Translations under genes and position numbers: made by a program
In this document: piece after piece, positions 1 to 8,083 of the stretch
Layout of the letters: every line of letters begins with the position of its first letter
How positions within the stretch are numbered: position 1 is the first letter of the stretch
Notes under the pieces: model-generated
The model's database searches: none
The model's input: the letters and a program-made list of their open reading frames with translations, nothing else
What the model was told of the DNA's origin: nothing
From: an uncultured Bacteroidia bacterium
GTDB taxonomy: Bacteria; Bacteroidota; Bacteroidia; Bacteroidales; Prolixibacteraceae
Length of the DNA stretch: 64,000 nucleotides
Assembly: GCA_903904515.1 (NCBI GenBank)
Contig: CAIVCR010000013.1
Coordinates: 1 to 64,000, forward strand
Reading direction: 5' to 3'

Positions 1-54
1 ACCGAGATCTACACAGGCGAAGACACTCTTTCCCTACACGACGCTCTCCGATCT
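1..54 (+). other. Illumina P5/i5 sequencing adapter (assembly contamination)
   Basis: The bases match the 3' part of the Illumina P5 adapter: ACCGAGATCTACAC, then the 8-base index AGGCGAAG, then the read-1 primer starting ACACTCTTTCCC and ending CTCTCCGATCT. One T is missing from the usual CTCTTCCGATCT. This is not genomic DNA. It marks the physical end of the contig, and the gene that begins just after it is cut by the assembly rather than by evolution. Confidence 0.97.
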
Positions 55-190
55 AAAAGATCAGCGGGTAACCTCAGTTTTGATTGGCGCCAGTTCAGTC
101 CAACAGTTGAAAGACAACCTTGCCTCAACAAATAACCTGACCTTCACCGGTGCAGAGTTAAACCAAATTGAGGAGATTTTAAAAGCTTAA
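55..190 (+). CDS. Aldo/keto reductase, C-terminal fragment (partial at contig end)
   Basis: An open frame runs directly out of the adapter and stops at TAA 188-190, leaving about 44 codons. The peptide contains VTSVLIGASSVQQLKDN, then NNLTFTGAEL and IEEILKA. This is the typical end of NADPH-dependent aldo/keto reductases of the YghZ / L-glyceraldehyde-3-phosphate reductase type: the TSVLIGAS segment belongs to the phosphate-binding part of the cofactor site and is followed by the last helices. The catalytic residues lie in the missing part, so substrate cannot be judged. The next gene is on the same strand about 140 bases downstream. Confidence 0.8.
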
Positions 191-212
191 TCTAAATAAC
201 AGGAAGAAATTA

Positions 213-330
213 ATGTAAAATGAAAAGTTCAAAATGCAATATTCAAAACTGAAGTTGTCCTTTAAAATAGCAGATGCGTTGTTCTTTGCATTTTACATTT
301 TGCTCTTTACATTTTGAATTTTTTATACTC
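213..330. repeat. Low-complexity word repeat between genes (CAAAATG / TAAAATG words)
   Basis: The gap between the reductase tail and the carrier gene is built of recurring 7-8 base words: TAAAATG, CAAAATG and, on the other arm, their complements CATTTTA and CATTTTG. The left arm (about 213-248) and right arm (about 287-325) can pair imperfectly. The same style of spacer with other words occurs at 11148 and 49543. An open frame starts inside it at 274, but the first 20 codons there are repeat, not protein. Confidence 0.5.
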
Positions 331-333
331 TCC

Positions 334-1263
334 ATGAGCTCCTTTTTCCTCGCAGCCAACTCGATATTGCCACTGTTTCTAATCATTCTTTTGGGTTTTG
401 TGATGATGCGGACAGAGGTTGTCCGCCCCGGATGGGTGGATATCCTGAATAAATATGCCTTATGGATTGGGTTGCCTTCACTGATCTTTGTGGCCCTTAT
501 CAGACTTGATTTTAAGTTTAGCGAATATGGAAGCCTGATTTTTCTTAATTCGGCGTACCTGATATGCTGCATTCTGCTGGCCTTTCCGGTTAGTACGGTT
601 TTCAAAACGTCCCTTCAAACCAGGCGAACGCTGTTTCTGTTACTTGGATTCGGAAATATATCCTATCTTGGAATTCCCTTATTATCCAGCGCATTGGGTC
701 CGGAAGCGCTCGGCCCGGCCATACTGCTTTCGGCTGTTTATCCATTCTGGATGTTTACTTTTGCGATTGGATTGATTGAAATCACCGGCCAGGAGAAGGT
801 GCATATCCTGGTTATCCTCAAGAGATTGGTTACAAATCCACTGCTGATCTCTGTTTTCCTGGGAATTGTCGTCTCGTGGCTGAAAATTCCCGTTCATGGA
901 TCCCTGATAAAAACGCTTGATCTTTTTGGTCAGTCGGTTACCGCAGTTGTCTTATTTTCACTCGGGATCTTTCTGGGTGCCCAGCAAATTGGAACCCGTA
1001 AACAATGGTTGCCGGTTTTAGGGCTTTCGCTTGTCATTTTGATCGTTCTTCCCGGAATTCTCTATTTTGCAGCGAAGGGATCGGGGATGTCAGCCGTCCA
1101 GTTTAGATCTTCGGTCCTTGATGCTGCAATGCCAATGGGACTTACAGCCTATGCGATGACCGAACAATATGAATTAAATGCCTTATTAACCGGGAGATTG
1201 GTTATTCTCTCCACCGCTCTCTCCGCAATTATTCTACCCTTCTGGATCGTATTTACCTCCTGA
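334..1263 (+). CDS. AEC family transporter (auxin efflux carrier type permease)
   Basis: The 309-residue protein is almost wholly hydrophobic, with about ten predicted membrane segments arranged as two five-helix halves around a polar middle. That layout and length fit the AEC family (PF03547), inner-membrane carriers that move organic anions such as malate or malonate; the substrate cannot be read from sequence. I place the start at ATG 334 (MSSFFLAANSILPLF). The frame is open further upstream to 274, but that part is the repeat spacer. The C-terminal half has the conserved glycine-rich stretch LGIFLGAQQ and the PMGLTAYAM helix. It converges with the next gene, on the opposite strand. Confidence 0.85.
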   Translation: MSSFFLAANSILPLFLIILLGFVMMRTEVVRPGWVDILNKYALWIGLPSLIFVALIRLDFKFSEYGSLIFLNSAYLICCILLAFPVSTVFKTSLQTRRTLFLLLGFGNISYLGIPLLSSALGPEALGPAILLSAVYPFWMFTFAIGLIEITGQEKVHILVILKRLVTNPLLISVFLGIVVSWLKIPVHGSLIKTLDLFGQSVTAVVLFSLGIFLGAQQIGTRKQWLPVLGLSLVILIVLPGILYFAAKGSGMSAVQFRSSVLDAAMPMGLTAYAMTEQYELNALLTGRLVILSTALSAIILPFWIVFTS

Positions 1264-1302
1264 TTTATATCTCTCAGAAATCAACGAATGGTTAAACAAC
1301 TG

Positions 1303-1644
1303 TTATCCTTCCCCCTCAAACACTTTTTGAAAGTATCGGATCGCACAATCCTGAAGAGTTTTGAGTTTGCGTTCTTCGGTAATTGCCGGTGCGAGAGCAT
1401 TCTGATGAAAGAGTGGCCAACCATCCGCATCGGTTCCGCTGCGTGTTACCAATCCCATCTCCTGATAGAGCGTGCAACTCCCAAGATTTATCAGGTTGAT
1501 TTTTTCCTCTTTCGTGAAGGGCTGAAACGATAAACCCCGCTCGCGTATCCCCACCAAAAAGAGAACCCCGTTTAAATCGACTTCAATACCAAAAAGGTCA
1601 TTGAGGGTTTTACATAAATCATTCCAATTTTCGGGCGCTTTCAT
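1303..1644 (-). CDS. Conserved hypothetical protein (113 aa)
   Basis: A soluble protein of 113 residues beginning MKAPENWNDLCKTLNDLFG, with a central VLFLVGIRERG segment, a lysine-rich FTKEEKINLINLG helix and LVTRSGTDADGWPLFHQN near the middle. From memory this resembles a small uncharacterised Bacteroidota family with a D-x-D-G-W-P motif, but I cannot name a function. It has no signal peptide or membrane segment. A TACTTTTG element on the same strand at 1659-1666, a good match to the Bacteroidota -7 box, sits about 15 bases upstream of the ATG and supports this being a real, separately transcribed gene. Confidence 0.7.
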   Translation of the reverse strand: MKAPENWNDLCKTLNDLFGIEVDLNGVLFLVGIRERGLSFQPFTKEEKINLINLGSCTLYQEMGLVTRSGTDADGWPLFHQNALAPAITEERKLKTLQDCAIRYFQKVFEGEG

Positions 1645-1746
1645 TTTCCGGGTTTTTACAAAAGTACTATTTTATGAACTATTTGATTTGAGGGTGAAAA
1701 TAAAGGGTTAATTTAGCAGATAACTTCTCAATTAATCTCTTCTATC

Positions 1747-3426
1747 ATGAAAAATGCAAGCCAAGGATTTAGCCTCCTGATCGCATCAGGATTGGTTTTA
1801 GTTCTAAATTTTAGTTATGCCCAAAAAGCCAGCTATCCCATTGATAAAAAGGTTGTCACAACCGTTGAACGAATGGTTAATCCCGTTCCGGTACCTCTAA
1901 CAGCGGCAAAGATTTTCCCGTACGAGATTTCCAAATATTCGCAAAATGGCTATGGCAAATGGGAATTTGGCAAAGGGCTCCCTTATGAGAAAAGATTGGA
2001 CCTGATGCCTGACTCGTATGCAGCTATTTCAGTACGAAATACCGCAAAACTGCTGAATTTTTTCGCGATGACCGATATCCATATCACCGATAAAGAATCC
2101 CCTGCACAGGCCATTTATTTTGGTTTTAAAGGGGGGATAATTTCGGCCTATTCAGGAATTATGCTTTATACAACGCATGTTCTGGATGCTGCTGTCCAAA
2201 CCGTAAATGCTCTTCACAAAACCAACCCGATTGATTTTGGTATCTCATTGGGTGATGATGCCAACAATTCGCAATATAACGAGACCAGATGGTTTATCGA
2301 CATTCTTGACGGGAAGCTTATAAACCCCGATTCGGGTCTTAAAGATGATCCTATTCCCGGAACTCACAATGATTACCAGGATGAGTTCCAGGCAGCTGGG
2401 CTTGATAAGTCGATTCCCTGGTACCAGGCAGTTGGTAATCACGATCATAACTGGATGGGTTGTTTTCCGAAAGACGATTATATTCAAAAGAGCTATATCG
2501 GCGATAGTATTATTAAAATGGGAAAAAACATTTTCGCTCCCGGGGGTACTACCGAACGGACACTTTATATGGGTGTGATGGATGGTAGAACAATCTATGG
2601 TGATATTATTGGCATAGGGCCGGTAAGTACCACAAAGCCGGTGATTATAGCAGCCGATCCAAACCGCCGTTCTCTTTCATCGATCGGGTGGTCAAACGAA
2701 TTTTTTAATACAACCTCAAATCCTGTAGGACATGGGTTTGATAAAGCCGACGCTGCCAGGGGATTTGCCTGCTATGCTTTCGAACCAAAGCCGGATGTTC
2801 CGCTTAAGGTTATAGTTCTTGATGATACGCAGAAAGACGGTGATCCAAGCAAAGATGTTCACGGGCATAGTTTTCTTGACCAGGAACGTTACAACTGGCT
2901 GGTAAAAGAACTGGACAAAGGACAGGCTGAGGGGAAGCTGATGGTTATTGCTGCTCATATCCCTATAGGGTTAAAATCGGTTGACCCTGAACTGGGTTGG
3001 GATCCTAATGCTCCATTATCTGAGGCGACTTTGGTTGCCAAACTTCATACCTATCCAAATCTTATCCTCTGGGTTGCTGGTCACCGCCATCTTAATACGG
3101 TCACTGCCTTAAAATCGCCCGATACCACTCATCCTGAACTGGGGTTCTGGGAGGTTGAAACCCCTTCACTTAGAGAGTTCCCTCAGCAGTTTCGTACTTT
3201 CAACATTGTCCGCAACAGTGACAATACTATTTCGATTTTTGCAACCGATATTGATCCTGCCGTTCAGGAAGGGTCGTTTGCTGCCGCATCGTGTTCCTAC
3301 GCCATCGCTGCCTATGAGATTTTTAAAATGGAACCGATCGGTTCATACAATGCGGAACTTGTAAAACAACTTACTCCGGAGATGCAGCTTAAGATCAGGA
3401 ACTATGGAATACCTGTAAACAAGTAA
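1747..3426 (+). CDS. Exported metallophosphoesterase (RPA4764-like), copy 1
   Basis: A 559-residue calcineurin-type phosphoesterase with long inserts between the metal motifs. The five motifs are present in order: DIH in MTDIHITD, GDD in ISLGDDANNS, GNHD in AVGNHDHNW, the histidine of IAAHIPIG, and GHRH in WVAGHRHLN. This fits the TIGR03768 (RPA4764) group. Residues 1-25 (ending FSYAQ) look like a Sec signal peptide cut after Ala, so the enzyme should be periplasmic or secreted. Copy 2 follows 20 bases later on the same strand, and the two are similar throughout. The substrate is unknown. The HAD phosphatases downstream suggest a role in phosphate release from an organic phosphoester, which is inference. 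Confidence 0.85.
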   Translation: MKNASQGFSLLIASGLVLVLNFSYAQKASYPIDKKVVTTVERMVNPVPVPLTAAKIFPYEISKYSQNGYGKWEFGKGLPYEKRLDLMPDSYAAISVRNTAKLLNFFAMTDIHITDKESPAQAIYFGFKGGIISAYSGIMLYTTHVLDAAVQTVNALHKTNPIDFGISLGDDANNSQYNETRWFIDILDGKLINPDSGLKDDPIPGTHNDYQDEFQAAGLDKSIPWYQAVGNHDHNWMGCFPKDDYIQKSYIGDSIIKMGKNIFAPGGTTERTLYMGVMDGRTIYGDIIGIGPVSTTKPVIIAADPNRRSLSSIGWSNEFFNTTSNPVGHGFDKADAARGFACYAFEPKPDVPLKVIVLDDTQKDGDPSKDVHGHSFLDQERYNWLVKELDKGQAEGKLMVIAAHIPIGLKSVDPELGWDPNAPLSEATLVAKLHTYPNLILWVAGHRHLNTVTALKSPDTTHPELGFWEVETPSLREFPQQFRTFNIVRNSDNTISIFATDIDPAVQEGSFAAASCSYAIAAYEIFKMEPIGSYNAELVKQLTPEMQLKIRNYGIPVNK

Positions 3427-3446
3427 TAGTTATTTGGAAACAGTAG

Positions 3447-5177
3447 ATGTTATTAAGAAATTATATTAAAAGGCAGGGCATTCTAACAGGCTTCCTGGTT
3501 TGTGTAGCAACTTCGTTCAGTCTCATAAGTGGATGCAGGAAAGATGTTAGTTCTTTAGATCCTCCAGGAACCAGGGTCTTTACAACACTTGACAGGACCA
3601 TTATTCCTGCAAATGTGGCATCACAACCTGTACTATATCCCTACGAAATTTCCAAATTTTCCACTTTCACGGGTTATGGAATCTGGAGTTATGGTCCTGG
3701 GCTTGATTGTCAGAAAAGGCTGGATCTTATGTCTACGGGATATACAGGTGCCTCAGTTACAAAAACTGCCAGACTATTGAACTTTTTTGCGATAAGTGAT
3801 GTACATATTACCGATGAGGAATCACCAGCGTCTGCATTGTATTTTGGGTACAAAGGGGGTTTTATTGGAGGATATTCACCGGTTCTGTTATATTCTACGC
3901 AGGTTTTTAACGCTGCAATTCAGACCATCAATATTCTTCACCATGAAAATTCTTTTGATTTCGGGATCTCTCTGGGTGATGCCTGCAACAACACGCAGTA
4001 TAACGAACTCCGATGGTATATCGATATTCTTGACGGTAAGCGGATAATTCCGGATTCAGGCATAAAGGATGATCCGATACCTGGTCCCGGGAATGATTAC
4101 CAGGATGAATTCCAGGCGGAAGGGCTTGATAAGACCATTTCCTGGTACCAGACGCAGGGCAACCATGATCAATTCTGGACAGGTATACTTCCCTCTACTG
4201 AGGTGGTCAGAAATAGTTACACTCAGGATGAAATCCTCAATATTGGCAATATTTTTGCAAACCCCAACGATCCTATCCCTTTCGACAGCAGGGGAATCTA
4301 TATGGGTTCCATCGATGGCACTACACCTATGGGTGAAATAATGGGTATCGGAGCTATGGGTAACTTTCCAACACCACCCAAAGTCCGAGCTGCTGATCCT
4401 GATCGTCGTTCATTATTTAAAGAAGAGTGGATAAACGAATTTTTCAACACATCTTCAAATCCAGTTGGACATGGGTTCAGCAAGGCCTGCGCAACCGCTG
4501 GATTTGCCTGTTATTCATTTGAACCGAAGGCTGACATACCAATCAAAGTAATCGTTTTGGATGATACTCAAAACAATGACGATCCTCATCTTAGCTTTTA
4601 TGCGCATAGCTCCATAGATATGGCCCGTTATGCCTGGCTGGTGAACGAATTAGAGACGGGTCAGTCGGAAGGTAAGCTGATGATTATTTCGTCACATATC
4701 CCGATTGGAGTTTTACCTCCGGATAATGGCATGGGTTGGAGCGCCAGCGCTGCCGTTACGGAAGGCGATTTTATTGCAAAACTTCACACCTTCCCAAATC
4801 TCATTTTATGGATCGCAGGTCATCGGCATGTAAATCAGGTTACACCATTCCCATCGGCTGACCCGGCCCATCCTGAAAACGGTTTCTGGGAAGTAGAAAG
4901 TAAATCACTACGAGATTTTCCTCAGCAATTTAGACTTTTTGAAATTGCGCGTAACAGCGATAATACCGTTTCAATAATCACTACCAACGTTGATCCGATA
5001 ATGAAAGCGGGTTCTTTGGCCGCGAAATCGCGTTATTATGCCGTTGCGGCTCAACAGATATTCAATGTTCTGAAGCCTTATGCCCCCTCTTTTTCGTACA
5101 ATGGCGAGCTCGTTAAACAACTGACAACCGCGATGCAGGTTAAAATTCAAAACTGCGGGACACAGTTTAGCAATTAA
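3447..5177 (+). CDS. Metallophosphoesterase lipoprotein (RPA4764-like), copy 2
   Basis: A paralogue of the preceding gene (576 aa) with the same motif order: [33 protein letters not shown] and WIAGHRHVN. All metal-binding positions are kept, so it should be active. The N-terminus differs: the hydrophobic stretch ends in the lipobox LISGC (Cys30) followed by RKD, which predicts a lipoprotein anchored in the outer or inner membrane, while copy 1 has an ordinary cleaved signal. The pair therefore arose by tandem duplication with a change of cellular location. The C-terminus ([15 protein letters not shown]) is the segment that recurs as an orphan scrap at 6570-6695. Confidence 0.85.
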   Translation: MLLRNYIKRQGILTGFLVCVATSFSLISGCRKDVSSLDPPGTRVFTTLDRTIIPANVASQPVLYPYEISKFSTFTGYGIWSYGPGLDCQKRLDLMSTGYTGASVTKTARLLNFFAISDVHITDEESPASALYFGYKGGFIGGYSPVLLYSTQVFNAAIQTINILHHENSFDFGISLGDACNNTQYNELRWYIDILDGKRIIPDSGIKDDPIPGPGNDYQDEFQAEGLDKTISWYQTQGNHDQFWTGILPSTEVVRNSYTQDEILNIGNIFANPNDPIPFDSRGIYMGSIDGTTPMGEIMGIGAMGNFPTPPKVRAADPDRRSLFKEEWINEFFNTSSNPVGHGFSKACATAGFACYSFEPKADIPIKVIVLDDTQNNDDPHLSFYAHSSIDMARYAWLVNELETGQSEGKLMIISSHIPIGVLPPDNGMGWSASAAVTEGDFIAKLHTFPNLILWIAGHRHVNQVTPFPSADPAHPENGFWEVESKSLRDFPQQFRLFEIARNSDNTVSIITTNVDPIMKAGSLAAKSRYYAVAAQQIFNVLKPYAPSFSYNGELVKQLTTAMQVKIQNCGTQFSN

Positions 5178-5256
5178 AAGGTTCTCATACAGGCTAATAC
5201 AATTGAAAATTATGAAAAAATATTTTCTCGATTCTAAATATTATAATCATTAAGAA

Positions 5257-6534
5257 ATGGCAAAGAAAATTAAATTCAGCCCACTCCTGATAATCGGCTT
5301 GGTAACTATCCTGACAGTTAGTTGCAAAAAGGAAGATAGTATATCGGTTAACTCACTGAATCTGTTGAACTGGTCGGAGAAGAACTATTCTGTCTTGAAT
5401 CAGTTAATAGAGGACTATGGAACAGGCGGGAAATACTACGATGAAAAAAAGGCCCCTTATGCCGTATTTAATTGGGACCAAACCTGTGCTCATTTCGATG
5501 TTGAGGAGGCGGTAATGCGTTATCAACTTGTTAATATTCTGTTTAAAATGACCAAGGATCAGTTCCGAAACGACCTGCTCAAAGCGACCATCAACGGCGT
5601 AACAAAATTATCCGAGGCATATAAAAGTGTGAATCTGACAGATATTAATACAGACCTTATAAATGATTATAATTTCCTGTATGATAATTTTATAGGATCG
5701 GGAAGCACCATGACGCTTAATGAAATTCAGGCAACATCGCAGTATAAGGACTTTATTGCAAAAATCCCTTTTTTGTACAATGGCTATTGCGAGACCACTG
5801 GAATCGGCGCTGAATATGGGTATCCATGGCAGCACAGTTTGTTGGCAGGGCATACCATTGTGGAAGTAAACCTTCTTGCTAAAGAGGCTATTGATTATGA
5901 GCTGGGTAACAAATTGAGCAAACAAACCTGGCAATCACCTGCAGGTTTTCAGACAAGCACTGGTATTATTAGTTATTCCTACATAACGGGTTTGCGGGTT
6001 TTCCCTGAAATTCAGAACCTGATATCAAACTTCAAAAGTCATGGAATTGAAGTTTTTATTGTTTCGGCAAGTTATAAGCCTGTCGTAGAGGTGTTTTCAG
6101 GCATTGGGAATTATGGTTACAATGTCCCCGCTGATCATGTGATTGCCATGGAGTTGGCAACTTCCGGAGATGGTAAGATTCTGCCACAGTACAAAGCGGG
6201 ATGGATTATAACGCAAAGGCAGGGTAAAGTAGATGCGATTAACAGGGTCATAAAACAGGAGCTGGGAAAAAATTGGGATCCACTCTTCTCTGCCGGTGAC
6301 AGTGATGGGGATTATGAGATGTTAACAATGTTTCCGGATATGAAGTTGACACTGATCTGGAACAGGGTGAAAGGGGGAGATATCGGAAAACTTTGCAAAC
6401 AGGCTGTTGATGAATCGAATTTTGCCATGCCACGATATATCCTTCAGGGTCGAAATGAGAATACCGGTCTTGTAATCCCTTGTTCCGAATCGATCCTTTT
6501 GGGGTCGACTGTGCTGCAATTATTGGCCCAATGA
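5257..6534 (+). CDS. HAD-superfamily phosphatase-like lipoprotein, nucleophile Asp replaced by Asn
   Basis: A 425-residue protein with a lipobox (LTVSC, Cys23 followed by KKED), so a membrane-anchored lipoprotein. The rest resembles HAD phosphatases of the PF12710 / phosphorylcholine-phosphatase type: motif I near residues 72-76 (NWDQT), motif II serine in VFIVSAS, a lysine in QGKVDAI, and motif IV GDSDGD around residue 347. In motif I the first residue, normally the phosphorylated Asp nucleophile, is Asn (codon aat at about 5470). The second Asp is kept. The downstream paralogue keeps Asp here. Copy 1 may thus be a pseudo-enzyme or may depend on deamidation; this is inference. It lies 79 bases after the metallophosphoesterase pair. 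Confidence 0.8.
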   Translation: MAKKIKFSPLLIIGLVTILTVSCKKEDSISVNSLNLLNWSEKNYSVLNQLIEDYGTGGKYYDEKKAPYAVFNWDQTCAHFDVEEAVMRYQLVNILFKMTKDQFRNDLLKATINGVTKLSEAYKSVNLTDINTDLINDYNFLYDNFIGSGSTMTLNEIQATSQYKDFIAKIPFLYNGYCETTGIGAEYGYPWQHSLLAGHTIVEVNLLAKEAIDYELGNKLSKQTWQSPAGFQTSTGIISYSYITGLRVFPEIQNLISNFKSHGIEVFIVSASYKPVVEVFSGIGNYGYNVPADHVIAMELATSGDGKILPQYKAGWIITQRQGKVDAINRVIKQELGKNWDPLFSAGDSDGDYEMLTMFPDMKLTLIWNRVKGGDIGKLCKQAVDESNFAMPRYILQGRNENTGLVIPCSESILLGSTVLQLLAQ

Positions 6535-6569
6535 TGCGGCTGTACACAAGGTTAAAAAACAGAAACTGA

Positions 6570-6695
6570 AATACCACAATACATAATGTAAAAGATGCCC
6601 CATCCTTTTCGTACAATGCTGAACTTGTAAAACAGCTGACTCCGGAAATGCAGAAAAGCTTTACTTTGCTGCGAAATATCTTTAGTACTAAGTAA
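6570..6695 (+). pseudogene. C-terminal remnant of a third metallophosphoesterase gene
   Basis: Between the two HAD genes, one frame opens after TGA 6567-6569 and reads to TAA 6693-6695. It encodes APSFSYNAELVKQLTPEMQ, nearly identical to the last 30 residues of the upstream metallophosphoesterases: copy 2 has [19 protein letters not shown] and copy 1 has SYNAELVKQLTPEMQ. No start codon or metal motifs remain. The stop overlaps the ATG of the next gene (TAATG). I read it as what remains of a deleted third copy, meaning the metallophosphoesterase-HAD unit was once duplicated as a block. Confidence 0.8.
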
Positions 6696-7918
6696 TGGCG
6701 AAAATTTTACCGAATATGAGGGATCGCGAATCTATCCATCCGTTGGATAAATTGAATTGGTCTGAAAGAAACTATTCTGTCTTGACCCAGCTGATCTGTG
6801 ATTATGGGATTGGTGGAAAATATTACGATCAATCCAAACCTCCCTTTGCCGTTTTGGATTGGGATCAGACGTGTGCCCATTTCGATGTGGAAGAGGCAGT
6901 TATGCATTATCAGTTGTTCAATCTTCGGTTTAAACTCTCAAAGGAACAATTCAGAACTATTTTAAAGGATGATATTAACGGAGTAACCCAATTATCGGCC
7001 GATTATCAGCATGTAATTCTTGCAGCGATTAACAGTGATCTTATTGAGGATTACGATTTTCTGCATGATAATTTTTCAGGTCTAAGCGGGACAATGAGCC
7101 TTGCTGAAATCATTTTGACACCTCAATATGCCGATTTTATTGCCAAGATCCCTTTTCTGTACGCCGGATATTGTGCAACTCCCGGAATTACCGATTATTA
7201 TGGTTATCCCTGGATCACTTTTTTACTCGCAGGACATACGATTGCCGAGGTTCAAATACTGGCTAAGGAGGCTATAACATTAGAGCTCGGATACGAACTA
7301 GCGAAACAAACACTTTATTCTCCTGTAACTTCTAAAGTCAGAGTTAATGGGATTAGCGTGAGCTTTAATAAGGGATTACGCGTTCTTCCCGAAATGCAAA
7401 ACCTGATTCAAACTTTTAGTGGGTGCGGAATTGATGTATTTATTGTTTCTGCCAGTAATAAGCATGTCGTTGAGGTGTTTTCCGGATTGGAATGTTTCGG
7501 ATATAATATTCCCCCCGAAAATGTGATTGGTATGGAGCTTGAGACCTCTGATGATGGCAAACTTCTGCCTGAATATAAACATGATTGGGTTAAAACATTC
7601 AGGAAGGGGAAAGTTGAAGCAATAAACCGGGTGATAAAAGGGGAACTCGGCAAAAGCCGGGATCCTCTGTTCGCTGCCATCGACAGTGATGGCGATTATG
7701 AAATGGCAACTGATTTCCCGGATATGAAGCTTGTATTGATCTGGAACAGGATAAAAGGAGGAGATACCGGGAGACTTTGCAAACAGGCAGTAAGCGAATT
7801 CAACACCCAGACACCCAGGTATATTCTGCAGGGTCGTAATGAGAATACCGGGCTGGCAATCCCTTGTTCCGAATCGATCCTTTTGGGGAGTAGAGAGTTG
7901 CAACTACTAAATGGTTAG
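6695..7918 (+). CDS. HAD-superfamily phosphatase, second copy without signal peptide
   Basis: A 407-residue paralogue of the HAD lipoprotein upstream, similar from residue 21 (NWSERNYSVL) to the end (NENTGLAIPCSESILLGS). Motif I is intact (DWDQT, Asp55 and Asp57), the motif II serine is in VFIVSAS, and motif IV is IDSDGD, where the usual glycine before Asp is Ile329. The 20-odd residues replacing the lipoprotein signal (MAKILPNMRDRESIHPLDK) are not hydrophobic, so the protein is predicted to stay in the cytoplasm unless the signal was lost by mutation. The ATG overlaps the stop of the phosphoesterase remnant (TAATG), and an in-frame stop lies just upstream at 6689, so no longer start is possible. 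Confidence 0.8.
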   Translation: MAKILPNMRDRESIHPLDKLNWSERNYSVLTQLICDYGIGGKYYDQSKPPFAVLDWDQTCAHFDVEEAVMHYQLFNLRFKLSKEQFRTILKDDINGVTQLSADYQHVILAAINSDLIEDYDFLHDNFSGLSGTMSLAEIILTPQYADFIAKIPFLYAGYCATPGITDYYGYPWITFLLAGHTIAEVQILAKEAITLELGYELAKQTLYSPVTSKVRVNGISVSFNKGLRVLPEMQNLIQTFSGCGIDVFIVSASNKHVVEVFSGLECFGYNIPPENVIGMELETSDDGKLLPEYKHDWVKTFRKGKVEAINRVIKGELGKSRDPLFAAIDSDGDYEMATDFPDMKLVLIWNRIKGGDTGRLCKQAVSEFNTQTPRYILQGRNENTGLAIPCSESILLGSRELQLLNG

Positions 7919-7994
7919 TTAGGAGAGTTAAGGATCACGGAGGCTAAGTGTTTTTACTTCATTGTTAAGAATCAAAAGATTCAGCCTGGAATGG

Positions 7995-8024
7995 TTTGTT
8001 TACGGGGCAAAAATTTTACTTTTG
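7995..8024 (+). promoter_or_regulatory. Bacteroidota-type promoter for asnS
   Basis: TTTG at 7995-7998 and TACTTTTG at 8017-8024 are separated by 18 bases, matching the primary sigma factor consensus of this phylum (-33 TTTG, -7 TAnnTTTG). The predicted start of transcription near 8030 gives a leader of about 55 bases before the asnS ATG at 8084. Confidence 0.55.
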
Positions 8025-8083
8025 TGGTTTGGTAATTCAAATAAAGGAATTCCCTGAGCATTTTACAAGCTAGAAGAGATAAG

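Noticed and set aside
274-333. Longer N-terminus for the AEC carrier
   Set aside because: The 20 extra codons are made of CATTTTA/CATTTTG repeat words and end just before a normal carrier start at 334.
7376-7903. A 175-codon open frame antisense to the second HAD gene
   Set aside because: It lies wholly inside a well-supported gene, its peptide has no family features, and a similar antisense frame exists over the paralogue (6248-6616), so it follows from shared codon use.
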